DNA of 64,000 nucleotides from Sphingomonas insulae (GTDB lineage: Bacteria; Pseudomonadota; Alphaproteobacteria; Sphingomonadales; Sphingomonadaceae): NCBI RefSeq assembly GCF_010450875.1, contig NZ_CP048419.1, positions 1-64,000 on the forward strand, in the 5' to 3' direction. The notes under the pieces were generated by a model. It was not told where the DNA came from and did not search any database. It saw only the letters and a list, made by a program, of their open reading frames with translations. Below are positions 1 through 7,478 of this stretch, piece after piece; positions within the stretch are counted from its first letter, which is position 1, and each line of letters starts with the position of its first letter. The translations under genes were made by a program, and so were the position numbers.

Positions 1-1278
1 GCGTAGGGTGTTTTTTAGGAGATCGATCACCTCGCCGATTGTGCCATCAGCACGAAGCGCAATAAGTTGATCCATCTGCGCTCGCCACTCCGCCTTGTCG
101 GCAGATTTTCGGATCGTGGGCAGGCCGCCCATAAACCGGAACATTTCGCCATAATTACCGGCGATATAGGCTAGGCAGATCGGCTCAACGGTGTCGGCAA
201 GGAAGGAGATGGTCGCGTCTTCCTTTTTGGAAAAGGCTTCCTTGTGCTCGAAGATATTGGCGAGGTTCGGATAGCCGCGCTCAGCCGCGATCGCGTTATG
301 AGTAAGCATTAGAATTTTGGTTTTTGCGGGAGCCAGGTCCCACCCCTCGGCTTCCAACTGCGCCTTGAGACTGTTGATGAAGCTCACGGATAGCTCAGCG
401 GGCAGCTCTGCCTTTCCGTTTCGTGAGTCCACTCGTTCGCCCGTGTAGGCATTGCAGTGGAAGAACCGCGCCTCGCCCTGCGCGGTTTCGTCATCTACGT
501 GTTGCACCAGTTCCGGGCGAAGCTTGTTCAGCACGTCCACGATATCCGGGACGGAACGGAAATTGGAACCCTTGTCGATCGGCTCGACGTTGGGAAACTC
601 CGCGAGTTGATAGTCCTTGCGATAGATCGTCTGCCAGTGATCCCCGAAGAGGCCGATGATCGGTCCCGTGCCGGTCGCAAAAAACTGGTCCGAGAGCGCG
701 CTCATGACGAGCGGGTCGGTGTCCTGATATTCATCGATAAACAGCACAGGGTGCAGGCTGCTGAAAATTTTTTGAAACTTCGGATTTGCGAGCAGCGCGG
801 CGAGATATTTCGGGATATCGTCGTGATGGAGCGTGATCCGCTTATCATCGATGCCAAAAAAACCGAGATTGTATTCGACCGTTTGGTTGTGGATTCCCCC
901 GGCGGCCTCGATCGCTTCCTGACGATTCTCCTGAGCGGCGACGAGATCCCGAAGCTGCTTCTGAAACGGTGCGATGAAGGACCACCCAAACCCGTGGATA
1001 GTATTCACAAGAATGGCGGGATGCTGCTCAATTTCTTGAGCGATTTCGTTGCGAGCCACCTCGGTATAGGTGATGCACGCTACTCTCTGCCCAGCATTCA
1101 ACAAAGCGGTACCCCGCTCGGCAATCAGCTTCCGAAGTGCCGCGACCAGCGAATAGGTTTTCCCCGCGCCTGCGCCAGCTTCGAGACGAAAGTTCGCTTC
1201 CGCCTCTAGACATGCCTCGAGTTTTTCTTGTGCTTGCTGGGCCGCAACAATCGCAGGCGATGGAGGCTGGATCGTCAT
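1..1278 (-). CDS. gajB: UvrD-like helicase, Gabija GajB-like (C-terminus beyond window)
   Basis: About 426 residues are visible before the window edge. A Walker A motif GAGAGKTYS lies near residue 35, and the superfamily 1 motif LFIDEYQDTDP, typical of UvrD/Rep helicases, lies near residue 180. The ATG overlaps the stop of the upstream OLD-family gene as ATGA, so the two are translationally coupled. In known Gabija systems an OLD-like nuclease (GajA) pairs with a UvrD-like protein (GajB) that senses DNA and is thought to activate it against phage. The family and pairing are seen in the sequence; the defence role is inferred. Another class 2 OLD/UvrD pair is possible. Confidence 0.8.
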   Translation of the reverse strand, partial: MTIQPPSPAIVAAQQAQEKLEACLEAEANFRLEAGAGAGKTYSLVAALRKLIAERGTALLNAGQRVACITYTEVARNEIAQEIEQHPAILVNTIHGFGWSFIAPFQKQLRDLVAAQENRQEAIEAAGGIHNQTVEYNLGFFGIDDKRITLHHDDIPKYLAALLANPKFQKIFSSLHPVLFIDEYQDTDPLVMSALSDQFFATGTGPIIGLFGDHWQTIYRKDYQLAEFPNVEPIDKGSNFRSVPDIVDVLNKLRPELVQHVDDETAQGEARFFHCNAYTGERVDSRNGKAELPAELSVSFINSLKAQLEAEGWDLAPAKTKILMLTHNAIAAERGYPNLANIFEHKEAFSKKEDATISFLADTVEPICLAYIAGNYGEMFRFMGGLPTIRKSADKAEWRAQMDQLIALRADGTIGEVIDLLKNTLR

Positions 1279-3323
1279 GCTGCTGGTTGCTCCGGCTCGA
1301 CATCGGGAACTATGGGCGGGGGAGCGTCGGGCGGTGGCGGCGGTTCGGACAGCCAGATCAGCCCCTCGCGGATATACCGGGGCACGTTCCAATTCTCTTC
1401 GCGGACGGCGAATTTGATCGCCTCCTCGGACTTCTTGAAATCCTGCGCGGTCTCCCACGCATTCTTAGCTGCCTCGGCATCATCGGCAATCTCGAAGTCC
1501 GCAAGATTTGCGAGAATAAGCGCGTCTTCATAGCTTCTCGCGCAATGAGCCGATCCATCTTCCGGCATCTGATAGGCGATGCGGCAAAAGCCCTTCGTCT
1601 TGTCGGCAGTGGTCTTCGCCATCAGGTCTTGAACTGAGATGTGAGGCTCGTCGAACCATGCCCTGAGCGCCGAGTTCGACGTGCGCTCACCCTCTGCGCA
1701 AAGGCACTTGCGCCATTTAGAATCCAAAAGGCGTACGGCGTCCAGATCGGAGATGACGAGCGTCTTAAGCTCCAGAAATTCAAGAAGTGGATAGAAAACC
1801 TGCGCATGCGCGCCACCGGCCTCGACGGTGGTGATATACTGACGGCTGAGCTTGCTGTCTGCGGGTAGATCAGCGTCCACAATCTTGGAAATGCGCGGCA
1901 TCAAAATACGTTCGGTGGCTCCTTCCACGAGGATGGCCTTATCCGCGAAGTACAGATCGCACTTCGTGAGCGTCATATACTGTTGAAGAAAGCGGCGGTC
2001 CTCGGGGCTGATTGCCTCGGCGCCGCGACGGAAATCCTTCACCTTGGTGCGGCGGACGCCGGCCTGCGCTGTGGGTTCGTTCAGAAAGTAGCGGATCGCG
2101 TCGAACTGAGCCGCATTGGCGAGGTGTGAGGAATGAGTAGAGACGATAAACTGCACCTGCCAGGCTGGTTCGCCGGGATATTTCTGTGAAAGGGTGGCGA
2201 CGGCCGCATTGAGCTGGCTGATAAACACCTTCTGCATTTGCGGGTGGAGGTGCGCCTCGGGTTCCTCGATAAATATGAGATGAGTTGCGGGCCGCATCGC
2301 GGAGCTACGATAGGCTTTGTGCAGAGCCTCCAGCTGGAGCAGAATATAGATAAGGTTGCGTGTGCCGAGCCCGTTGTATCCCTCGGGCAGGTGAACGCCG
2401 TCGGCTCCGGTATAAAGGATGCGGGTGTTGTCGGTGAGAAGGCTCTCAACATCGATTGTCGTATGCGGCCGCAACTCGGTATCGTTGATGCTGGGGAAAC
2501 CGAAGGTGTTAAGCGCGGGCAGCAATGCTTTCAGCCGCTCGTCAAAATCCCCCTGCATCGCCTGTTCGAGATCGGCCACGGATGCCTTGAGCCCTTGGGC
2601 GATTTCCTGATCATCGACTGATGCGGTCAAGGTGTTGGCGGTCTTAAATAGCTTGTTCAGGAGCTTGCCGATCACGTCAGTGTCGCCACGCTTGCCGAGA
2701 TCGAGCGTCCGTTGGGCCTTGACGAAGCCAGTATGGATCAACGCCGAAAGCTCGGTGGTTTTATCAAACGCGCGCCGGTTGGTGTCGTCGGTGGGATCGA
2801 TCGCAAAGCAGCGGATAGCGTAAGTCTTGGGAATGGCATCACGTAGATGTCGGAAGAGGCTCTCGTTCGGGTTAGCCCCCTCTTCCAGTTCGGGCAGATC
2901 AAGCAACATCGGGACGGTGTTGAGCACGGGCGAATATTCGATCCGAGCGATGGCTGTGTTGCAATCTGGATCGAGATCGATGACGAACGGCGACAGCGCG
3001 CCGAGATCGTCGGCGGCCGGATTGTAGGTGAAGGTTAGCGTAAGCGCGATGACCGGCAACTCCGCGAGCACGGCCTCTGGGGCGACGTCCCCACTGTCTC
3101 TCAGCCCTTTCGCCGAAAAAAACCTCGGCCTGACGACAGCAGCGAAATCTTCAAGACGGAACTTGCCGGCCTGCTCGCCGAGGAAACGATCAAACACCTC
3201 TGTGAGCGAGGTCTTACCGCTATTGTTGCGCCCGACAACAACCGTCGCGCCAGCTTCCACGGCGATCTCGATATTGTCCAGCAGACGAAAACCATCAACA
3301 CGCGCATTTGTGAGTTTGATCAT
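1275..3323 (-). CDS. gajA: OLD-family ATP-dependent endonuclease, Gabija GajA-like
   Basis: 682 residues. The N-terminal ABC-type ATPase has Walker A GRNNSGKT (31-38), a Walker B/signature region FIEEPEAHLHP (351-361) and an H-loop STHSSHLAN (395-403). A C-terminal TOPRIM domain follows, with VEGATE (E468) and SDLDAV (D526, D528), the acidic residues expected to bind metal for DNA cleavage. It is longer than the characterised GajA of about 580 residues; the extra length includes a proline-rich C-terminal tail. It is first in a two-gene operon and overlaps the UvrD-like gene by four bases. A GGGGGGCGG stretch precedes the ATG. Class 2 OLD with UvrD is the Gabija architecture; nicking or cutting of phage DNA is inferred. 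Confidence 0.85.
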   Translation of the reverse strand: MIKLTNARVDGFRLLDNIEIAVEAGATVVVGRNNSGKTSLTEVFDRFLGEQAGKFRLEDFAAVVRPRFFSAKGLRDSGDVAPEAVLAELPVIALTLTFTYNPAADDLGALSPFVIDLDPDCNTAIARIEYSPVLNTVPMLLDLPELEEGANPNESLFRHLRDAIPKTYAIRCFAIDPTDDTNRRAFDKTTELSALIHTGFVKAQRTLDLGKRGDTDVIGKLLNKLFKTANTLTASVDDQEIAQGLKASVADLEQAMQGDFDERLKALLPALNTFGFPSINDTELRPHTTIDVESLLTDNTRILYTGADGVHLPEGYNGLGTRNLIYILLQLEALHKAYRSSAMRPATHLIFIEEPEAHLHPQMQKVFISQLNAAVATLSQKYPGEPAWQVQFIVSTHSSHLANAAQFDAIRYFLNEPTAQAGVRRTKVKDFRRGAEAISPEDRRFLQQYMTLTKCDLYFADKAILVEGATERILMPRISKIVDADLPADSKLSRQYITTVEAGGAHAQVFYPLLEFLELKTLVISDLDAVRLLDSKWRKCLCAEGERTSNSALRAWFDEPHISVQDLMAKTTADKTKGFCRIAYQMPEDGSAHCARSYEDALILANLADFEIADDAEAAKNAWETAQDFKKSEEAIKFAVREENWNVPRYIREGLIWLSEPPPPPDAPPPIVPDVEPEQPAA

Positions 3324-3637
3324 GCCGCCCCCCTAAGCGGCATCATCGTATCGGCGGAACCATCAGCTCCCAAGTGGGAATTGGTTCAATTCCAGATTGA
3401 TAACCGACATACGGACCGTCGAGCATAATTGAGCAAGCGGCTGCGTTCGTGAACCCCCAAGGGTGTGCTGACACGTCCGCTTCTCAATCTACCTTGGTGT
3501 CACAACCGGACGGTTTTGACGGGCGTGGTTGAGCCACGGTTTTCCACGTGCCTCCTGGTGTCAGAAATCAGTGTCAGAACGCGTCGGCCATGGTGGCCAG
3601 CACCATCTTGGACGGGCAAGGCCTGACGGAGCTGAGG
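3324..3637. other. Intergenic, no gene recognised
   Basis: Region between the Gabija-like operon, read leftwards, and the first structured leader. The short open frames here show no recognisable domain or ribosome site. It presumably carries the leftward promoter for the nuclease gene, but I cannot assign clear -35/-10 boxes. Confidence 0.5.
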
Positions 3638-3653
3638 TGCGCCACGTGGCACA
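3638..3653. promoter_or_regulatory. parS-like CACGTG palindrome, one mismatch
   Basis: TGCGCCACGTGGCACA matches the perfect 16-mer TGTGCCACGTGGCACA found at three other places in the window, except for one base. The CACGTG core with symmetric arms resembles bacterial parS sites (TGTTCCACGTGGAACA type). It lies about 60 bp upstream of the structured leader of ardC. Confidence 0.5.
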
Positions 3654-3700
3654 CCAGCGGATGCACGCTTGCGTGCAGTGAGGCTTGCTGGCGCCGCATC

Positions 3701-3951
3701 CCTCCCCCGGAGGCCTTTCGGCGCGGGGAACACCAAGGGCGGCTGCCCTTTCGTTCCCGAACGACAATCATGCCCCCCGTGTAATCCGCCAACCGCGGCA
3801 CCCGACACCTTGTGGGTGTCGGCCGCGCTAGGCGGCTCGCCCGCACCAGGGGCACGATTCTCGCTCTCCCTCCCCATCCCGTTCCTCGCCGGAAAGGCAG
3901 ACCCGGTTGCAGCAGCAACCGGCTTTCAGCCTGAAAAGGAAGGAAAAAGCG
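3701..3951 (+). promoter_or_regulatory. Structured leader, copy A (upstream of ardC)
   Basis: Non-coding 251 bp ending at the ardC start codon, repeated at 6994-7244 and, more diverged, at 10690-10934. Hairpins: AAGGGC/GCCCTT (3735-3750), TCGTTC/GAACGA (3751-3764), CCGACACC/GGTGTCGG (about 3802-3822) and CCGGTTGC/GCAACCGG (3903-3922) just before the ribosome site. The third stem keeps pairing in copy B with a changed base pair, so the folded form seems to be under selection. It could act in double-stranded DNA, as an RNA leader, or as a single-strand promoter. Confidence 0.7.
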
Positions 3952-4866
3952 ATGGGACGGATCACCGACAACCGGGCCGATATCTATCAGGAGATTACCG
4001 ACCAGATGATCGCCATGATCGAGGCGGGCACCCGGCCTTGGTCCAAATCGTGGAACGGCAGCACCGCACCCAGTATCCCGCTCCGCTCGACCGGCGTTTC
4101 CTATCGCGGCATCAATGTCCTGACGCTGTGGGTTGCCGCCATGATGAAGGGCTATGTCTCCCCGCACTGGCTCACCTTCAAGCAGGCGCTTGCGCTCGGC
4201 GGTTGCGTCCGGAAGGGCGAGAAAGGCTCCACGGTCGTCTATGCCAACAAGATCGAGGTGGACGACACCGAGGGCGATCAGGGAGGCGACGAGGGCAAGC
4301 GCCAGGTCGCGTTCCTCAAGCGCTACACCGTCTTCAATGCCGAGCAGATCGACGGCATTGAGGCGAAATACCCGGCTCCTCCCCCGATCATCACCGCCAC
4401 CAATCCCGACGAGCGCGACGCCGAGTTGGATGCGCTGTTCGCCCGCGTGCCCGTCACCGTCCGGCACCACGGTTTGCAGCCCTATTATCAACCGAGCGGC
4501 GATCATGTCGTCATGCCGGCCTTTGCCGACTTCCACGCCAGCGACGCCTACTATTCGACCCTAGCGCACGAGCTTTGCCATGCAACAGGCCATGTCGATC
4601 GGCTTGCCCGCCCGACCCTCGTGTCCACAAAGCGTGAGGACTATGCCCGTGAGGAACTGGTGGCCGAACTGGGTGCGGCGTTCGTCAGCGGCGCGATCGG
4701 TATCAAGCTCCACGATCGCGAGGACCATGCCGCCTATCTGGCGAGCTGGTTGCAGGCGCTGCGCAACGACAAGCGCTGTATCTTCACCGCCGCGACCCAG
4801 GCCCAGGCGGCAGCCGATTGGTTGCTGAGCCGGATGGGCGCGGAGAGCGCGCCGCAAGCCGCATAA
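3952..4866 (+). CDS. ardC: ArdC-type antirestriction protein
   Basis: 304 residues. The N-terminal half is the ssDNA-binding ArdC domain (starts GRITDNRADIYQEIT). The C-terminal half is a zincin-like metalloprotease domain with HELCHATGH (H206, E207, H210) and the second acidic segment EELVAELGAAF. ArdC proteins protect incoming plasmid DNA from type I and II restriction during conjugation. The ATG at 3952 is chosen over an in-frame upstream start because a purine-rich AAGGAAGGA site sits in front of it and family homology begins there. It is transcribed rightwards behind leader copy A. The restriction systems carried to its right make an antirestriction role on entry plausible. Confidence 0.9.
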   Translation: MGRITDNRADIYQEITDQMIAMIEAGTRPWSKSWNGSTAPSIPLRSTGVSYRGINVLTLWVAAMMKGYVSPHWLTFKQALALGGCVRKGEKGSTVVYANKIEVDDTEGDQGGDEGKRQVAFLKRYTVFNAEQIDGIEAKYPAPPPIITATNPDERDAELDALFARVPVTVRHHGLQPYYQPSGDHVVMPAFADFHASDAYYSTLAHELCHATGHVDRLARPTLVSTKREDYAREELVAELGAAFVSGAIGIKLHDREDHAAYLASWLQALRNDKRCIFTAATQAQAAADWLLSRMGAESAPQAA

Positions 4867-4874
4867 GTACGTTT

Positions 4875-4903
4875 GGCGGTTCCGCTTCCAGGGCGGGACC
4901 GCC
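4875..4903 (+). terminator. Probable terminator after ardC
   Basis: GGCGGTTCC pairs with GGGACCGCC (one G-U pair) and is followed by a short T run. Position and form fit a rho-independent terminator, although the T tract is weak. Confidence 0.5.
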
Positions 4904-4992
4904 TTTGCGAACTGATCTGTTTAGCTAGGAGGTGAAAAATGCGTGGCACCCGCTCGCCCCACGAGCGGGCGCCACGGTGAGGAGAACCATTG

Positions 4993-5610
4993 ATGAGCAG
5001 CACCCCGCCCCCTTCAACCGCCGGACGTGACCTCGCCCTGAAAGTGCTCGATTCTGCGTTGGTGATCGCTACCGCGCTTGCCGCCCTGTATTTCGCGGGC
5101 TGGACCTACCGACAAGCCTATTACGGGCGGTTTGCTATCGATCCCACAAATCTCGGCAGCTCCAATATAGCCGTCGCGGTCGAAGGTATCGGCGCGATCC
5201 TTACGACCACAGGAGCATGGTTGATGGCCATCCTGCCGCTATTAATCGGTGCCGCGCTTATCCTCCTCGCGGGCCGTGCGATTGACCGTGCCAGGGGCAC
5301 TCGGCCGCCATTCTTCGATCCGCTTGCCGTGTTCATGGCGCGGATCGGCATCAGCACCATCGGCGTCCTGCTCATCATGGCGGCCGGTCAGGTTGCGGGC
5401 ACAAGCCGAGCCAAGGACCGGCTTGCTAACGTGAAAAACGACCAAGTTTGGACATACCATGTCGGCACGCAAACCATTGCTGGCGTTACGCTCGCACAAG
5501 GCGGAGATACGACCTGGTTGCTGACGAAAGCCGGCGTCCGGCCTGTCAAAACGGCGGACATCCGTCTAATTGACGGCCCGCTGTTCACCCGAGTTGCCCA
5601 TGGAGGCTGA
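4993..5610 (+). CDS. Three-helix membrane protein of unknown function
   Basis: 205 residues. Hydrophobic segments lie near residues 16-34 (ALVIATALAALYFAGW), 68-90 (GAWLMAILPLLIGAALILLAG) and 110-130 (ARIGISTIGVLLIMAAG); a polar C-terminal domain of about 75 residues follows. ATG 4993 is preceded by GAGGAGAA; a TTG one codon upstream is also possible. No family recognised. It sits between ardC and an Abi_2 gene in the same direction, a region rich in defence and anti-defence genes, so a role in the envelope or in defence is possible but unsupported. Confidence 0.7.
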   Translation: MSSTPPPSTAGRDLALKVLDSALVIATALAALYFAGWTYRQAYYGRFAIDPTNLGSSNIAVAVEGIGAILTTTGAWLMAILPLLIGAALILLAGRAIDRARGTRPPFFDPLAVFMARIGISTIGVLLIMAAGQVAGTSRAKDRLANVKNDQVWTYHVGTQTIAGVTLAQGGDTTWLLTKAGVRPVKTADIRLIDGPLFTRVAHGG

Positions 5611-5682
5611 GAAGCATTGGCCCTGATAAGGCGGGGGGCCGCGCCGCTCACTTGCGTGACCAGCGCCGGCGCTGTGGCGCCA

Positions 5683-5705
5683 GCGATCCGCTTGCATCGG
5701 ATCGC
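5683..5705. terminator. Hairpin between membrane protein and Abi_2 gene
   Basis: GCGATCCG and CGGATCGC form a perfect 8 bp stem with a 7-base loop. There is no T run, so it may be a terminator or an RNA processing structure. The rest of the 5611-5791 gap shows no gene. Confidence 0.35.
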
Positions 5706-5791
5706 GGCCCGGAGAGAGGTTCAGGAGGAGGTTGACCCTCTTTCAGGTTTTAATTGAATCCTCATGCGCCCACGCATATATCGGTCGCAAC

Positions 5792-6814
5792 ATGGCCGTC
5801 CCCGCTGTTGCCGCTGGCATCAAGGGGCGGCCTTCTTCATATCTGGGCCGGATGCTTCCGTCCTATACCAAACCCCACCTCAGTTTCGCCGACCAGCTCG
5901 CCCTCCTCGTGCAGCGCGGCTTGGTCGTGACCGATCCGGCCAGGGCAATCCTCCATCTTCAGCGGATCGGCTATGGGCGCCTCACGCCCTATTGGCAGCC
6001 GTTCCAGCAGCTCGTCCCCGATCCCGATGATGGAACGCGGGCCATCCGCACCGAGCAGTTCCAGACAGGCGCCGAGTTCCGCCACGCCGTCGATCTCTAC
6101 CTATTCGACAAGCAGCTCCGCCTTCTCTTCCTCGACGCGATCGAACGGATCGAGGTCGCGCTGCGCGTGGATCTCGCGCACGCCATGGGCAAGCGCGATC
6201 CCTTTGTCCACCGCGCGACCGCCTTTCTCGACGCTCGTCGTGCCAACCAAGCGATGCCCGGAGGGGGCACCCGGCACCAGAATTGGCTCACCAAGGCCGA
6301 TGGCGCGATCGCCCGTTCCAAGGACGACTGGATCAAGGAGTTCTACGCCACCTACAGTCCGCCCGTGCCGATCTGGATGGCGGTCGAGGCATGGGATTTC
6401 GGCACCTTGTCCTGGCTGCTGGAAATGGCGCACCCCAATGATCGTGCCGCCATCGCCAAGCGCTACGGCCTTCTTCCCAATACCCTGGTGAGCTGGATCA
6501 AGACGCTCGCGTTCGTGCGCAACATCAGCGCGCATCACGCCCGTCTGTGGAACGCGGGCATCATCAATCAGCCGCTGGTGCCCAAGCCCTATGAGGCACC
6601 GCAGCTCGTGCATATCGGGACCGACCTGGAGCGCCGGACGCGCGTCTATGGTGCCGCAGCGGTTGCGAGCTACTTCGTCGGGCGGATCAATCCCGGGACA
6701 TCCTGGCCCGCCCGCATGAAAGGTCACTGGCAGGCGTTCCCGGCCATGCCGTTCGCAAGTCCCATCCAAGGCGGCTTTCTGCCGGGGTGGGACGCAGAAG
6801 CGATCTGGGCCTGA
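5792..6814 (+). CDS. Abi_2 (AbiD/AbiF-like) HEPN-fold abortive infection protein
   Basis: About 340 residues from ATG 5792. The conserved core starts at YTKPHLSFADQLALLVQRGL and runs through IGYGRLTPYWQPF, typical of Abi_2. Near the C-terminal third is RNISAHHARLWN, an R-x4-H motif of the HEPN superfamily that usually forms the RNase site. Family members cause abortive infection by RNA cleavage after phage attack. The start is uncertain: TTG 5732 directly follows AGGAGGAGG but is too close to it, and ATG 5852 lies just before the conserved core. A hairpin cluster follows the stop. Function comes from the family; the HEPN motif is seen. Confidence 0.8.
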   Translation: MAVPAVAAGIKGRPSSYLGRMLPSYTKPHLSFADQLALLVQRGLVVTDPARAILHLQRIGYGRLTPYWQPFQQLVPDPDDGTRAIRTEQFQTGAEFRHAVDLYLFDKQLRLLFLDAIERIEVALRVDLAHAMGKRDPFVHRATAFLDARRANQAMPGGGTRHQNWLTKADGAIARSKDDWIKEFYATYSPPVPIWMAVEAWDFGTLSWLLEMAHPNDRAAIAKRYGLLPNTLVSWIKTLAFVRNISAHHARLWNAGIINQPLVPKPYEAPQLVHIGTDLERRTRVYGAAAVASYFVGRINPGTSWPARMKGHWQAFPAMPFASPIQGGFLPGWDAEAIWA

Positions 6815-6840
6815 TCTAAGCCACCGGCGGGCGCGACCCT

Positions 6841-6893
6841 GCCGGGCACGGCTCTATCGACGCTACGCGTCGACCGAGCCACCGTGCCGGCGT
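6841..6893. terminator. Hairpin cluster after Abi_2 gene
   Basis: GCCGG-CACGG and CCGTGCCGGC form the outer arms, GCTC/GAGC and CGACG/CGTCG the inner ones, giving one long imperfect stem. No T run. Likely terminates Abi_2 transcription or insulates the following leader. Confidence 0.4.
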
Positions 6894-6924
6894 CTCGGCC
6901 CATATGGGTGACGATCCTCGCGTG

Positions 6925-6946
6925 AGGTGTGCCACGTGGCACACCT
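6925..6946. promoter_or_regulatory. parS-like CACGTG palindrome, perfect
   Basis: TGTGCCACGTGGCACA (6928-6943) with a further three matching base pairs on each side, 22 bp of perfect symmetry. Same 16-mer as at 35137 and 36867. It lies about 50 bp upstream of leader copy B. Confidence 0.6.
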
Positions 6947-6993
6947 ATGGCCCCGCGCCTTCGCGCGGGACGTAGCCGGTCAAGCGCTGCGGC

Positions 6994-7244
6994 CCTCCCC
7001 CGGAGGCCCGCCGACGCGGGGAACACCAAGGGCTGCTGCCCTTTCGTTCCCGAAGAAAAATCGACAGCCCCGTATGGTCCGCCGAGCGCGGCACCCGACG
7101 CCTTGTAGGCGTCGGCCGCGCTAGGGCGGCCTGCCCGCGCCAGGCCATCGATTTCGCTCCTCCCTCCCCGTCCCGATCCTCGCCGGAGAGGCAGACCCGG
7201 TTGCAGCGGCAACCGGCTGCGCCTTGAAAGAAGGAGAAAGGACA
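6994..7244 (+). promoter_or_regulatory. Structured leader, copy B (upstream of 63-residue gene)
   Basis: Second copy of the leader, again exactly 251 bp up to the start codon. Its third stem is CCGACGCC/GGCGTCGG where copy A has CCGACACC/GGTGTCGG: both sides changed together, a compensatory pair. The CCGGTTGC/GCAACCGG hairpin before the ribosome site is unchanged. The TCGTTC/GAACGA hairpin of copy A is broken here (GAAGAA). Confidence 0.7.
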
Positions 7245-7436
7245 ATGGCTTACACCCGATACACCGGCGACCCCTATTGGAAGCGGGCGAAGTCCCCCGG
7301 CACCAGCGCGGACGGCACCCCATACGCCAAGGGCGAGCGCGTGTTCTTCTATCCGCGCACCGGCGTCACCTACGCAGGCGGCAGCGCGCAACGCGCATCG
7401 GCCGAGTTCGACGAACTCGCGAGCCTCGAAGGCTGA
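7245..7436 (+). CDS. 63-residue conserved-looking protein, function unknown
   Basis: Starts MAYTRYTGDPYWKRAKSPG and is rich in Tyr, Gly and charged residues, with no membrane segment. A clear GAAGGAGAAAGG site precedes ATG 7245; an in-frame TTG at 7224 is less likely. It follows leader copy B, as ArdC follows copy A, so it is probably expressed under the same conditions. The ParB-like gene starts 42 bp downstream and is probably cotranscribed. No family recognised; an anti-defence or early-entry role is inferred from context only. Confidence 0.75.
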   Translation: MAYTRYTGDPYWKRAKSPGTSADGTPYAKGERVFFYPRTGVTYAGGSAQRASAEFDELASLEG

Positions 7437-7478
7437 CCCCCCCAGCATCACCTCACATTCAGATCACGGAGCATCATC

